Source: a bacterium
Lineage (GTDB): Bacteria; Actinomycetota; Acidimicrobiia; Acidimicrobiales; CATQHL01
Assembly: GCA_026708055.1 (NCBI GenBank)
Contig: JAPOVS010000043.1
Location: forward strand, 1-64,000
DNA length: 64,000 nt
Reading direction: 5' to 3'
This document shows, in pieces, positions 52,764 to 62,268 of the stretch (position 1 is the first letter of the stretch; each line of letters starts with the position of its first letter). The position numbers were made by a program, and so were the translations under genes. The notes beneath the pieces were generated by a model that saw only the letters and a list, made by a program, of their open reading frames with translations, did no database searches and had not been told where the DNA came from.

Positions 52764-54917
52764 ATGTCTGCGGTTGCGGCGGTTGGTCGGCGGCGGGTCA
52801 GGTTCCGGGCTGTGAACGCTGCTGAACTGCTCGAGCGGCTGGTGGCGTACGGGGTCGGCCGGGAGGCTCCGGTGCCCTCGGGGGTCAGCCGCGCGGTCGC
52901 CGTCAACCGGATCGAGGTGGCCATCGCCGTCGACGGCCGCGAGCGGAGCCTGCGGGCGCGCTGGCGGGAACGTGCCGAGAACAAGGGCCTTGCGTACCTG
53001 CTCGTCGTCGACGACCACGAACACACGGGCAGCGTCCGCACTCTCGGCCCGCGGACCCATAACGAGCCGATCAGGTCGGTGGACTGCGCCGGGCTGGCGG
53101 CTGTCATCGAGGCGACCGCGGGAATGACGGCCTTGGGGGCCGTCCGCCATCTCGCCGGCGAGGTCGTTCGCCTGGCAGGCAGAGGCTTGGTCACCTCGGG
53201 GCTCCTGACACGCCACAGCCTGGAGGACCGCTTCGGCAGGGACGCGCACCGCTGGCCGGCGGCGCAGCGGGCGGTGGCCTCGTTGCAGATCAAGGGGGAC
53301 TGGCGTTCGGTTCTCGCGGGGCTCGGCTACGAGGTCGAGCGCCTCCCGCAGCGCGGCTGGCTGGCCCACCACGACGGCCGGCCGGTGGCGGTGGTGCACC
53401 CCTGGGCCAACCCGGAGGATTTCGTGCGCCTCGACGAGATCGGCCGGCCGGCCGAGGGTGTTCTGGCGGGGGACTGCCGCCGGCACGGCGTGCGCTACGG
53501 CGTCATGGCCTGCCGGAACCGCTACCGGCTGTTCGACTGCGACCCGTCGGCCACGACCGCCGAGTGGCTGGACCTCGACGCCGCGCTGCTGGGGGAGGAC
53601 CGGCGGCCCTACCTGGCGCTGCTGGCCCCCGCCTACCTGGCCGACGGCGGCTTCGGCGAGCTGCAGGCCGAGGCCCGGACCTTCGGCGCCCGCCTCCACC
53701 GCCGCCTCGACGAGACCATCCGCACCGATGCGCTGCCTGCCCTCGCCGCCGGCCTGGAACGGTGGGCGAGCCGCAACGGCGTCGACGTGCGCGACGACGC
53801 CCAGCGGGTCGAACTGGAGCGAGCCTCACTGACTCTGCTGTTCCGCCTCCTGTTCACCCTGTACGCCGAGAGTTCGCTCTTCCTGCCGGTGGACAACGAG
53901 ACCTACCGCCGTCGGTCGCTCTCGACTCTCATCGATGAGGCGCACAGCACTCGTCACAAGTTGAGCGAGGAGTCGACTGCGCTCTGATCCAATTTCGCCA
54001 CCTTGGTCCGGGCGCTGCGATTCGGGAACCCGGCCTGGGGGGTGCCCGCCTACAACGGGGCGCTGTTCTCCGCCGACGACTTCGAGGGGGCGGCGCTGCT
54101 GGAGCGCCTGGAGTTCAACGACCAGGACTTCGCCGGGGTGCTGCTGGCGGTGGGGCGCGACGCGACCGAAGGGAGCGGCTTGGACTACGCCTCCTTGGAG
54201 ATCGGCCACCTCGGCCACATCTACGAGGTGCTGCTGAGCCTGCGGCTCTCGGTGGCGGACCGCCCGCTCAACTACGACGCTGGCGCGGATCGATACGTGC
54301 CGGCGACAGCCGAGGCGCCGTCCGGCGAGGTGCCCTCCCACGGGACCCCGACCGGGCAGGCGGCCCCGGACGTCTCGGAGGGTTCGCTCCTCTGGCAGAC
54401 CAACGAGGGCGGCCGCAAGGCGGGCGGCGTCTACTACACCCCGGTATCCCTGGTGCGCCACCTCGTGGACCGAGCCGTCGTGCCCGCCTACGAGAGGCAT
54501 CTGGAGGCGGTGCGCGAGACGGCGCGCACCGATCCTCGGCGCGCCGCCGCCGAGCTGCTCGACTTCTCGGTGCTCGACCCGGCGTGCGGCAGCGCCCACT
54601 TCTTGGTGCAGGTGACCGAGGCGCTGGCCGACCGCGCCGTGGCGTTCCTGGGGGAGACGCCCCTGCCGGCCATCCGGGAGGCCCTCGACCGCCTCCGGGC
54701 GCAGGCCCGGGGCGGCGCGGCGGTCACCGACGTGGCGCTGTTGCGACGGTTGGTCCTCAAGCACTGCGTGTTCGGCGTGGACCTCAGCCCCATGGGCGCC
54801 GAGATCGCCACGATGTCGCTCTGGTTGGCGTCTTTCGTTCCCGGCCTCTCGCTGGCCTACCTCGGCCGCAACGTGGTAGTCGGCAACTCCCTGATCGGCG
54901 TGGGCTCGGCGGGTTCT
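52764..54917 (+). pseudogene. Broken Eco57I/PglX-type DNA adenine methyltransferase
   Basis: ATG 52764 (site GGAGGGG) opens a frame typical of large defence-associated N6-adenine methyltransferases. At 53985-53987 a TGA replaces what should be an in-frame Trp (family context TAL-W-SNFATL); the same frame then continues with LVRALRFGNPAWGVPAYNGALF. SAM motif I DPACGSAHF lies at about 54571-54600. The catalytic NPPY motif is missing because homology stops near 54917, where the sequence changes to an unrelated tail. It therefore has a nonsense mutation and a 3' truncation. Related full-length proteins belong to restriction-modification, BREX or DISARM systems. Confidence 0.8.
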
Positions 54918-54921
54918 GTAG

Positions 54922-55773
54922 CTGATACTCCGACTCGAGATCGCCATCCGCCGCAAGATCACCGCCGCCCGCCCCTACGGGATGGAAGTCGAAGTGATCG
55001 CGGGCGACGTGGAGGAGGAGATCCGCACCTACGCCGCCCGCCTCGCCGGGGCTGACGCGTCCCTGCTCGACGACATCGACCCGTCCTCCGACGGCCGGGT
55101 TCTCAGCGCCGAAGTACTGCGGGCCGAGTTGCAGCGCGCCGCCTCCGAGGGCGAGATCGACCGCGCCGCCGCGCTCCCATGGGGCGTGGGTGCCGCTTTC
55201 GCGCAAGGGCCGGGAGTGCCGTCGGTCGGTCCGTCAGGGATCTTCTTCGCCTGCCGGACGCGCCACGGGGAGCGCTACTGGCGCTACGTCGCCGACGACG
55301 GCGACATCACGTCTGCCGAGGCGGCGATCCTGCGCCGCATCGATCCGGGGTTCGCCCCCGGCACCGACTCACCGGTGATCCGCTTGGAGGAGGCCTGGTC
55401 GGCGGCGGCGGCGTCGATCCTCGAGGAACACAACGCACCTCCGACCGGGCAAGGCGGGGCCTCACTGGGGGCCGTTCAGGGCTGGGCGCTGGGACTGCTT
55501 GCCGACCCCGACGCGGCGACCTTCTTGCCGGGCGCCGAGGCCTACGAGGCGCTCAGCATCGAGCGCAGCGGCGCCGTCCGTCAGGCCCTCGGAGCGATCA
55601 AGCGGGAACTCGACGCCAAGGCCATCGACCCCATGGAGGCGGCCCGGCGAATCATCGACGCGGTCGCCTTCTACGGGCTCACCAAGGTCGACCTCCCCGA
55701 ACCTCGCCAACCGATCACCGAAGAGGACATCGGAGTCGTCTGCTGGATGGCTGTTCTCCCCGGCGGGCCTTAG
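54922..55773 (+). pseudogene. C-terminal fragment of a helicase-like defence protein
   Basis: After a TAG at 54919 the frame reads LEIAIRRKITAARPYGMEV, EEEIRTYAARLA, GVGAAFAQGPGVP and later AKAIDPMEAARRIID. It looks like the C-terminal part of a large SNF2-type protein such as those encoded beside methyltransferases in DISARM-like clusters, but the family is not certain. No start codon or N-terminal domain exists, and the fragment is fused out of frame to the methyltransferase remnant. A large internal deletion joining two neighbouring genes explains this. Confidence 0.55.
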
Positions 55774-55785
55774 GCGCGACACCTG

Positions 55786-56262
55786 CTATCGAGGCCATTG
55801 CTGGACCGGAGACTGCCACGGATCCGGGTTGGCGAACAGATAAGCGCTATCGGCCCAGCGCCCAAGGTTGTTGTAGCCGTCATCGGTGCTCCAGTTGTAG
55901 AAGTTGTAACCGCAGGGAATCGGCCCACAGCAAGAAGTTGTGTATCCGTACTGGTCCTGGAGCATGCTGATGTCGATCCCCAGTAGTCCATTGCCCTTCG
56001 CCTTGCTCGCCTCGATCTCGTAATTCACCCACCTGCTTGCACAGGTGTACGCGCCGACGAGGACGACGGTGACCGAAGTTCCGTGCAGTTGCTGATCGAT
56101 CCATCGCGCGATGGCAGCGTCCCCCTGCTTCTCGATGGACTCGAATTCGGCCTTGTCCAGGAAGCCAGCTGACTCGATCCCTCGAGTCGCCCAGCTATTG
56201 CGGACTTGGTTGACCCGCCAGACGTCGCTGTACTCGAAGCTGAAGAAGACTCTCCGGGCCAT
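55786..56262 (-). CDS. TIR-like (MTH538-type) domain protein
   Basis: This protein has 158 residues. RRVFFSFEYSDVWRVNQVRN, DKAEFESIEKQGDAAIARWI and TSVTVVLVGAYTCASRWVNY match the TIR-like MTH538 (DUF1863) fold, with an extended tail. Relatives act in anti-phage or signalling contexts, either as NAD-linked enzymes or as sensors; catalytic activity cannot be judged here. ATG 56262 is 3 bases after the stop of the upstream membrane protein gene, so the two are strongly coupled. The low-GC tail and codon use differ from the surrounding genes, which suggests transfer. Confidence 0.72.
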   Translation of the reverse strand: MARRVFFSFEYSDVWRVNQVRNSWATRGIESAGFLDKAEFESIEKQGDAAIARWIDQQLHGTSVTVVLVGAYTCASRWVNYEIEASKAKGNGLLGIDISMLQDQYGYTTSCCGPIPCGYNFYNWSTDDGYNNLGRWADSAYLFANPDPWQSPVQQWPR

Positions 56263-56265
56263 GGC

Positions 56266-56673
56266 TCAGCCTTGCGTGAACGCGATGACGGTGACGATCA
56301 CGACTGCCGCGACGAGCGTGCCGTGGAAGGCCGAGAGCGTGCGGGAGACGACGACGCTCCGCCACTTCACCTCGGCTTGGAAGGGGCCCGTGTCCATGTC
56401 ATAGTCGATGTCGGCGTCGTCGGCTTGGCGGGCGTGGTCGTAGAGCCTCCGGAAGAGCCTCTCCTGGCGGAGGTAATACCCGTCGAGACCCCAGAATGCC
56501 ACTGCCGGCAGGAACGCCACGGACAGGATCCAGTCCTCGGAACTGCTGGCTGCGACGGCCAGTAGAGCGGAAATCAGCAGGACGCTCCATCCCTTCAGCA
56601 AGAACGAGTTCTGCGCAAGGCGGTTGATGACCCCTTGGATCATCGCCAGGTGGGCCTCGCGCTTGTCCGCCAT
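56266..56673 (-). CDS. Two-TM membrane protein paired with the TIR-like protein
   Basis: This protein has 135 residues. HLAMIQGVINRLAQNSFLLK is followed by a hydrophobic hairpin (about residues 29-64: VLLISALLAVAA and LSVAFLPAVAFWGLDGYYL). An acidic stretch and a second hydrophobic segment lie at the C-terminus (SAFHGTLVAAVVIVTVIAF). Similar small membrane proteins occur next to TIR-like genes in defence neighbourhoods and resemble S-2TM/SLATT-type effectors. ATG 56673 follows AGGATT. A pore-forming effector role is inferred, not shown. Confidence 0.7.
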   Translation of the reverse strand: MADKREAHLAMIQGVINRLAQNSFLLKGWSVLLISALLAVAASSSEDWILSVAFLPAVAFWGLDGYYLRQERLFRRLYDHARQADDADIDYDMDTGPFQAEVKWRSVVVSRTLSAFHGTLVAAVVIVTVIAFTQG

Positions 56674-56720
56674 GGCGGAATCCTACCGAGTGTGGCTGTG
56701 CGGGGCCTTCGGGGCGAGGC

Positions 56721-57067
56721 TCAGGGTCTCGGGAGATCGAGCAGATCGGTGGCGGCGAACCAGTGGGGGGGCCGGGTTCTTCCGGGGTGCCCGGCGGGCA
56801 CGCTGGCGAGGGGTGTGAGAATGCCGCGGTCGGCGAGGGCCCTGAGCGCGGTGCGTCCGCTGCGCTCGCTGACACCGAGCAGCGAGGACACGTTGGTTGC
56901 GCTGAGGATCGGCGTCGCGGGCAGGTGCTCGATCAGGACCCGCGCGGTGTGGTCGCTTCGCAGGTCCGCCACCTGTTCGCCCCATTGGTCCAGCAGGTGG
57001 GAAGCCTGCTCGACGAGATGCTCGGTGGTGGCCGCGGCCCCGAACCCTTCGATCTCGGCGTCTGCCC
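56721..57067 (-). pseudogene. Fragment of a Fic-family protein (C-terminal wHTH region)
   Basis: The frame encodes EHLVEQASHLLDQWGEQVADL, ATPILSATNVSSLLGVSER and RTALRALADRGILTPLASV, typical of the C-terminal helical and wHTH part of Fic proteins. The catalytic HxFxxGNGR core is absent. The 5' side joins other remnant DNA near 57067, so it is a truncated leftover. Confidence 0.6.
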
Positions 57068-57157
57068 CACGGGGCCTCTGGTGCGGTGAGCTTGGGAGCT
57101 GCGGGAGAACGTCATCGGCCGCAGACGGGTTGGTTCTCGCGACGGCCGTTGCTCCGG

Positions 57158-58291
57158 TCAGGTGTCGAGGAGCCAAGCGAGCATTGAGGTGGGCACGGCG
57201 GTGACGTCGGGGTGGTCGAGGTTCAGTTCGCTGCGGGTGGCGATGATGCCCTGCCAGCGGGAGGCCCGCAGGGTCTTGGCCGATCCGAACCAGCGGCCGT
57301 CCATGTATTTCGATTCGATGGCGGCTTCGCCGAAGTCCCGCCCCACGAAGTCGATCTCGCTGCCTGTGCGGCTGCGGTGGTGCAGCACACGGTCGAAGCC
57401 GAGATGGCCGCCGGGCGTTACGGCCTCCAGGTTCCGGAGGAGGGCGAGGCCGAGTTGCTGCTCGGAGAGGACGGTTGCGTCGGGTTCGGCGCCCGGCGCG
57501 AGCTGCGTGTAGATCGGGTCGGAGAAGTACAGCTTCGACTGTGCGCGCAACTTCGGGCGCAGGTCCTGCTCCCGGTGGCACGGCCAGAGGGCGAACGCCT
57601 CCTGCAGGTCGACCAGACGGCGCCGCACCTGTTCAGCGGAGGTGTCCGTGTCCTCTGAGGCCGCGGACCGGTTGGTCTGCGAACCCAGGTTGCGGCTCAG
57701 CCGCCGCAGCAGCGCGAAGGTCTGCGGGCGTGACCAGTCCCCCCGGTCGAAGATGTCGTGTTCGACGACCTCGAGCAGGCTCTGCTGCAGGTCGGGATCG
57801 GAGTCTCGGATCGTCAGATGGGCCGTCACCGCCTGCGGGAAGCCGCCCACCCGGAGGTAGTCGTCCCAGGCGGACACGAGGAGGTTCAGCCAGGGAGCGA
57901 GTTCGTACGTCGATTCGGCCAGGGAGTTCGGGTTCAGGTCGGCGATCCGGAGCGAACCGATCTGGCTCGGAAGCGGCTCGCGCGCCGTCAGACCGGCGAA
58001 GCTGCGGAATCCCATCGGAAGGAGCACGCGATCCGAGCTGCCGCGGCCGGCTCGTCGTCCGGCCAGGATGCCGACGGCCTCGGTCAGGTCGCTCGCCGAC
58101 GAGCCGGTGAGGATCACCGTGTCTGTGCTGAACCTGGTGTCGTTGTCCCGTAACCACTTGACGCGGTGGGGCCAGCCGTTGCGGACCGAGGTGATCTCGT
58201 CGATGAACCAGCAGCGACGGCCCTCGGGTGCCGTCAAGCGTCCGGCGGCGTCGACGAGCCGCCCCAGATCGTCGGCCCGCCAGCCATCCAC
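57158..58291 (-). pseudogene. AAA/DUF4143 ATPase lacking its Walker A part
   Basis: The 377 codons carry Walker B CWFIDEIT, a sensor-like VILTGSSASDL, the DUF4143 region (YLRVGGFPQAV, RRLSRNLGSQTN, LYFSDPIYTQL) and the nuclease-like HHRSRTGSEIDFVGRDFGEAAIESKYMDG. The frame is open a few codons further up (RLIVYASVDGW), but the P-loop GxxGxGKS is not there; the DNA instead meets the end of the MFS remnant at 58328. It is therefore a 5'-truncated gene. It may still be translated but should not bind ATP normally. Confidence 0.65.
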
Positions 58292-58327
58292 GGACGCGTA
58301 GACGATGAGGCGCGGGGCCGGCGAGGT

Positions 58328-59051
58328 TCAGCGGGTCTGCGGCGTTCCCGGTTGCGGGGCGGCGCCGATCGGGCCGGCGGGTGCGTCGGGGTCGGGGGCG
58401 GCGGGGGGCAGCGGGGCCGCCTCGACGGCGTCGGGGTGGAGGTTGGCGGTGACCGCGGTGCCGCGGGCGGGTAGGGCGACGTAGTCGCTCTGCTCGTCCA
58501 CCGGGATGGCGGGGTGGGTCACGACCCGGTAGAGCACGTAGACGGCGATGATGGCGTGGACGGCGGCCAGCACCACGAAGAAGGTGCTGGGCCCGGTGGC
58601 GCCCATGATCGCTCCCGCAACTGCCGGAAAGATCGCCGCGCCGGTGCTGGTGATGCGCGCCAGGGTCGCGCTCGCGGAGGTGATCTGGCTCGAGGACGCG
58701 GTCGACGGTGAGAGCCACCGCGAGGGAGTGAAGCGGGAACGTGAGCCCGCCGAAGAGGAACATGAGCAGCAGCAGCGCCCAGACGGCGGGGTTGACCCAC
58801 ACGGCGTGCAGGATCGCGGCACTCGAGGCTGTCGAGGCCAGCGCGGCGAACCCCCTGATGTGGCCGACCGCCGCCACGAACCGCACCGCGATCGCGGTGC
58901 CGAACAGGAAGCCCAGGAAGTAGGTCGCCATGACCGCGCCGGTGACGGCGAAGCCGAACCCCTCGAGTTCGGCCCGGACGCCCAGCACCGAGCCCTGCAG
59001 GCCGTTGCCGACCATGAGGAACACCATGCCGAGGGGGTGGGGGCGAGGCAC
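58328..59051 (-). pseudogene. MFS transporter remnant with internal deletion and frameshift
   Basis: The N-terminal ~85 residues (FLMVGNGLQGSVLGVRAELE, GFLFGTAIAVRFVAAVGH) jump directly to the C-terminal third (LMFLFGGLTFPLHSLAVAL); more than 200 residues present in the intact paralogue at 61954-63324 are missing. A frameshift near 58690 breaks the remainder. The 58235-58642 part differs at only two of about 408 bases from 61861-62268. Confidence 0.85.
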
Positions 59052-59059
59052 GGCCTACG

Positions 59060-60292
59060 ATGTCGGCCATGACCGACGATGTCGGATACCTGCCACGGCT
59101 GGCGAAACGCAGCGAGTTCGTCGACTATCTGGAGGGCCATCCCGTGCTGGCCGCGGCGGACATCGAACATCCCGACGCGGGCCGCAAGCTGGTCAAGACC
59201 TACATGCTCGAGACCGCGGGCCGCGACCGGCACATGCCCGACCTGGCCAGCAGGTTCGCCGGGCGTGTTCATCTTCACCGTCTCGACGACACGCTGTTCC
59301 GCGTCGAGGACGCCGACCACGGGGGCCAAGTGGTCGGCCTGATCGAGGAACTCGACGACAGGCATCCCGTCTTCTACACGAAGATGGCCGTGGAGCACAG
59401 CGACCGGTGGGTCCGCCAGACGGTCGAGACAAGCCCGTGGCTCGACCGGCTCTGGCTGTCGTCGCCGATCCTGTTCGAGTTGTGGCGTCAGGTGAAGGCC
59501 ACGACGCCGCCCCAGCGCTACGCGCGGCTCGGCTTCGAGCACGAGGCACGCTATGAGCCGATCGACGGCCTTGATGCGGGCACCGAGGACGACGGCGCCG
59601 ACGATGCCGACTACGAGACGCCGCACGCCCTTGTAGAGCGCCGACGTTCGGTGGTGACGCTCACCGAGAGCCTGTCGGTGCTGGGGAAGAAGCTGCAGCG
59701 GCTCATTGATTCCTATGATCCGCTGCGCTCGCTGGTGCACCTACAGATGCCAGCGGCCGGCCGTGGTGGCCACCGCCTCAACTACGACGGTCGCGCCACG
59801 AATCGGAGCGACTCGTTCGCCGACCACCGGGCGACGGTACGGCGCGTGCTCGCGCTCTACCGCCGCGTAACCGAGTATGCCGAAGAGCGCCTCTGGATCG
59901 ACACCACCGACGTCGGCGAAGACGGGTTCAAGATCCGCGGCAGCCCTCTCGTCATCGATTTCGACGAGCCCCTGAGCGAGCCGCTGTTCAACCGCTTTGT
60001 GGAGCTTGCTCTCGAACGACGGACTAGCCGCTTCCGTATCGGTGGCTTCGTCACGCGTCGCGGGCCCACCAAGGCACATGTCGTTGCCGTGGATCGGCAT
60101 CTGTGGCAACCCTTCTTGCTGGAGGTCACCAGCCGGCATCTTCTCGCTGTGCTGCCCCATGGCACCTGCGGGAACACAGTCCACCGACTTGTCGCCAACG
60201 TGCAGCGGGAGCTGGCTCCGACCGCAACAGCCTGGCTCGGCAGCGAGCCCTATGAGAAGGCGGTGGCCGATGCCGCCGGCGTCGTCGCATGA
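59060..60292 (+). CDS. Unrecognised protein, first gene of a two-gene unit
   Basis: This protein has 410 residues. No family or catalytic motif was recognised. Visible features are an Asp-rich N-terminal half (ADIEHPDAGRKLVKTYMLE, DDTLFRVEDADHGGQVVG), an acidic loop near residue 178 (GTEDDGADDADYE) and a basic, beta-rich C-terminal third (RIGGFVTRRGPTKAHVVAVD, FLLEVTSRHLLAVL). There is no signal peptide or TM helix, so it should be cytoplasmic. ATG 59060 or ATG 59069 could be used. Its stop overlaps the next start (ATGA), so the two proteins are made together. The unit lies between two near-identical repeats. The function cannot be named from sequence. Confidence 0.7.
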   Translation: MSAMTDDVGYLPRLAKRSEFVDYLEGHPVLAAADIEHPDAGRKLVKTYMLETAGRDRHMPDLASRFAGRVHLHRLDDTLFRVEDADHGGQVVGLIEELDDRHPVFYTKMAVEHSDRWVRQTVETSPWLDRLWLSSPILFELWRQVKATTPPQRYARLGFEHEARYEPIDGLDAGTEDDGADDADYETPHALVERRRSVVTLTESLSVLGKKLQRLIDSYDPLRSLVHLQMPAAGRGGHRLNYDGRATNRSDSFADHRATVRRVLALYRRVTEYAEERLWIDTTDVGEDGFKIRGSPLVIDFDEPLSEPLFNRFVELALERRTSRFRIGGFVTRRGPTKAHVVAVDRHLWQPFLLEVTSRHLLAVLPHGTCGNTVHRLVANVQRELAPTATAWLGSEPYEKAVADAAGVVA

Positions 60293-61353
60293 CCTCCGAC
60301 GCCATTCTCGTCTCCGATCCCGTATTCCAACTCAACGTCCTGCTGTGGGCGCTCGAGGATCTCCCCGAGGTCACCTCCGTGCGGCCGGTCCTGCGCACGG
60401 CCGGATACGAGTTGGAGTCGCTTGGCAGACGACTGCTCGTCCCGGCCGACGAGCCGACCATCGCAGCCCTTCGCGACATCGCGGGCTCTGCCGACCGATC
60501 GCCATGCCATCCGGACTTGTGCATTGACAATCAGGACGACCCGGTGACGCTGGTCGTTGAACTCAAGTCCCACGGGTTCTCCCAGGACTCCTCGAACGTG
60601 CGGCAAGCCGCGAAGCTGATCGTTGCTTCCCATGACTTGTCGGAGTCGTACGCCGAGAAACAGCCCCGACCGGGCCATGTGGTGTACGGAACTGTCGAGA
60701 GCGACGCCGCCCTCCTCGCGGAGACGCTTCAGGGGTTGAACGAGTCCCTGGCCTCCCGGGGCGTACCCGCGGCCCCAACCGGCACAGTAGGCATCTCCAT
60801 CGATGACGAGGGGGTGAGGCTCTCAACCTCCCACCTCTCCGATCTGCCTGCGCGCGCCCAACGAGCGCTTGAGACCCCTGTGACTGTGGTGCGTCGTCAC
60901 GGCGAAGACGACATCCGACCTCTCTACGTGATTCCGTGGATTCCCGGCATACAGGGAACCCAGGATCCAGAACTTCAAGCGGATGGCTACAGGGAGTTGA
61001 CGGCCCGCATAGTCGTTGAAGCGATGGCCATCGTAGGTCAAGCTATCGTGCCGACGACCCTCAACATCACAGGGACAATGCTGCCGAGCCGGGCAACCTA
61101 TGGCGTATTCGACCGATGGCTGGATGCTGATCGACAACAATTCGCTGTGGCGGCGACGAGTGTGGTGACCACGAACCTGCAGAGTCTCAGCTGCTTCCAG
61201 AGGCCGAGCAGAGACACATTCTCCCTAGCGCTCTCAAGCCACGATGAACGAGCGGAAGTCATACGGCTCCTGGAACAGGCCAAACCAGCCGACAACAGAA
61301 CAAACGTGGAAGCTGCGGTCAACGAAGCCCCAAAGCTCTTTGATGATTTCTGA
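60289..61353 (+). CDS. Unrecognised protein with PD-(D/E)xK-like motif, second gene of the unit
   Basis: This protein has 354 residues. Residues 75-93 read PDLCIDNQDDPVTLVVELK, with Asp76 and Glu91-x-Lys93 placed as in PD-(D/E)xK nucleases; the following GFSQDSSNVRQAAKLIVAS helix also suits that fold. The rest is not recognised (a beta-rich middle, GTVGISIDDEGVRLSTSH, and a C-terminal VAATSVVTTNLQSLS). It overlaps the upstream gene by 4 bases and ends just before IS1380 remnant DNA. A restriction-like or DNA-processing role in a defence module is plausible but unproven. Confidence 0.68.
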   Translation: MTSDAILVSDPVFQLNVLLWALEDLPEVTSVRPVLRTAGYELESLGRRLLVPADEPTIAALRDIAGSADRSPCHPDLCIDNQDDPVTLVVELKSHGFSQDSSNVRQAAKLIVASHDLSESYAEKQPRPGHVVYGTVESDAALLAETLQGLNESLASRGVPAAPTGTVGISIDDEGVRLSTSHLSDLPARAQRALETPVTVVRRHGEDDIRPLYVIPWIPGIQGTQDPELQADGYRELTARIVVEAMAIVGQAIVPTTLNITGTMLPSRATYGVFDRWLDADRQQFAVAATSVVTTNLQSLSCFQRPSRDTFSLALSSHDERAEVIRLLEQAKPADNRTNVEAAVNEAPKLFDDF

Positions 61354-61429
61354 GCGCTGAATCTACCGTTTGGGATCAGTGGGGATTGTCGGGTGGGTGG
61401 TTTTGGGGGGTCGGTGGTCATTTCGGGGC

Positions 61430-61780
61430 AGTGGGGCGGCTGTTTCGGCGCGGGTCGCCACGAGCGGGTGATAGCCGAGTTGTTTGGTGTGGCCGTAGGC
61501 GGTGCCCGCCTTGTCCGTGCAGGACACCCCGCAGACCATGGAGTCCACGTCGATGGTCATCGGCCCGCCGCCGGGGCCCCGCCGCCCTGCCACGCCCGAC
61601 TGAGGACCTCGCCGGTGGCCCGTTCCGACTGGTGGAGGTGGCTCCAGGTGAACGAGGCAGGAACGTCCCCACCGCGACGGCGCCGCCGGACCGAACCCCA
61701 GCACCGCAGAGGCAGAGCCCGCCCGCAGCCCCCCACGTGGTCGATATGGGTCGCTCCGACTGCCATCACCGCCGCCAACA
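61430..61780 (-). mobile_element. Remnant of an IS1380-family transposase
   Basis: Minus-strand pieces in different frames read VLAAVMAVGATHIDHV, AVLGFGPAAPSRWG, SFTWSHLHQSERATGEVL, then TIDVDSMVCGVS and GTAYGHTKQLGYHPLVATRA, in the order of an IS1380 transposase N-terminal half. At least two frameshifts and loss of the C-terminal part make it inactive. No terminal inverted repeat was identified. It abuts the 61781-62268 repeat copy. Confidence 0.75.
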
Positions 61781-62268
61781 CGGGGCCTCTGCTGCGGTGA
61801 GCTTGGGAGCTGCGGGAGAACGTCACCGGCCGCAGACGGGTTGATTCTCGCGACGGCCGTCAAGCGTCCGGCGGCGTCGACGAGCGGCCCCAGATCGTCG
61901 GCCCGCCAGCCATCCACGGACGCGTAGACGGTGAGGCGCGGGGCCGGCGAGGTTCAGCGGGTCTGCGGCGTTCCCGGTTGCGGGGCGGCGCCGATCGGGC
62001 CGGCGGGTGCGTCGGGGTCGGGGGCGGCGGGGGGCAGCGGGGCCGCCTCGACGGCGTCGGGGTGGAGGTTGGCGGTGACCGCGGTGCCGCGGGCGGGTAG
62101 GGCGACGTAGTCGCTCTGCTCGTCCACCGGGATGGCGGGGTGGGTCACGACCCGGTAGAGCACGTAGACGGCGATGATGGCGTGGACGGCGGCCAGCACC
62201 ACGAAGAAGGTGCTGGGCCCGGTGGCGCCCATGATCGCTCCCGCAACTGCCGGAAAGATCGCCGCGCC
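61781..62268. repeat. Second copy of the 57070-57149 plus 58235-58642 segment
   Basis: 61781-61860 matches 57070-57149 and 61861-62268 matches 58235-58642, with 2 differences seen in the latter. The copy-1 interval 57150-58234 is absent here. GCCGT occurs at both ends of the missing interval (57145-57149, 58230-58234) and once at the join (61856-61860), the mark of a short-homology deletion. Confidence 0.9.

Noticed and set aside
53985-53987. TGA read as an amino acid (recoding) in the methyltransferase
   Set aside because: TGA ends many intact genes in this window, and the same gene is truncated further on, so a nonsense mutation is the simpler reading.
61363-61917. A single minus-strand gene at 61363-61917
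   Set aside because: It is a chimera of a DUF4143 scrap, repeat DNA and an IS1380 remnant in changing frames.
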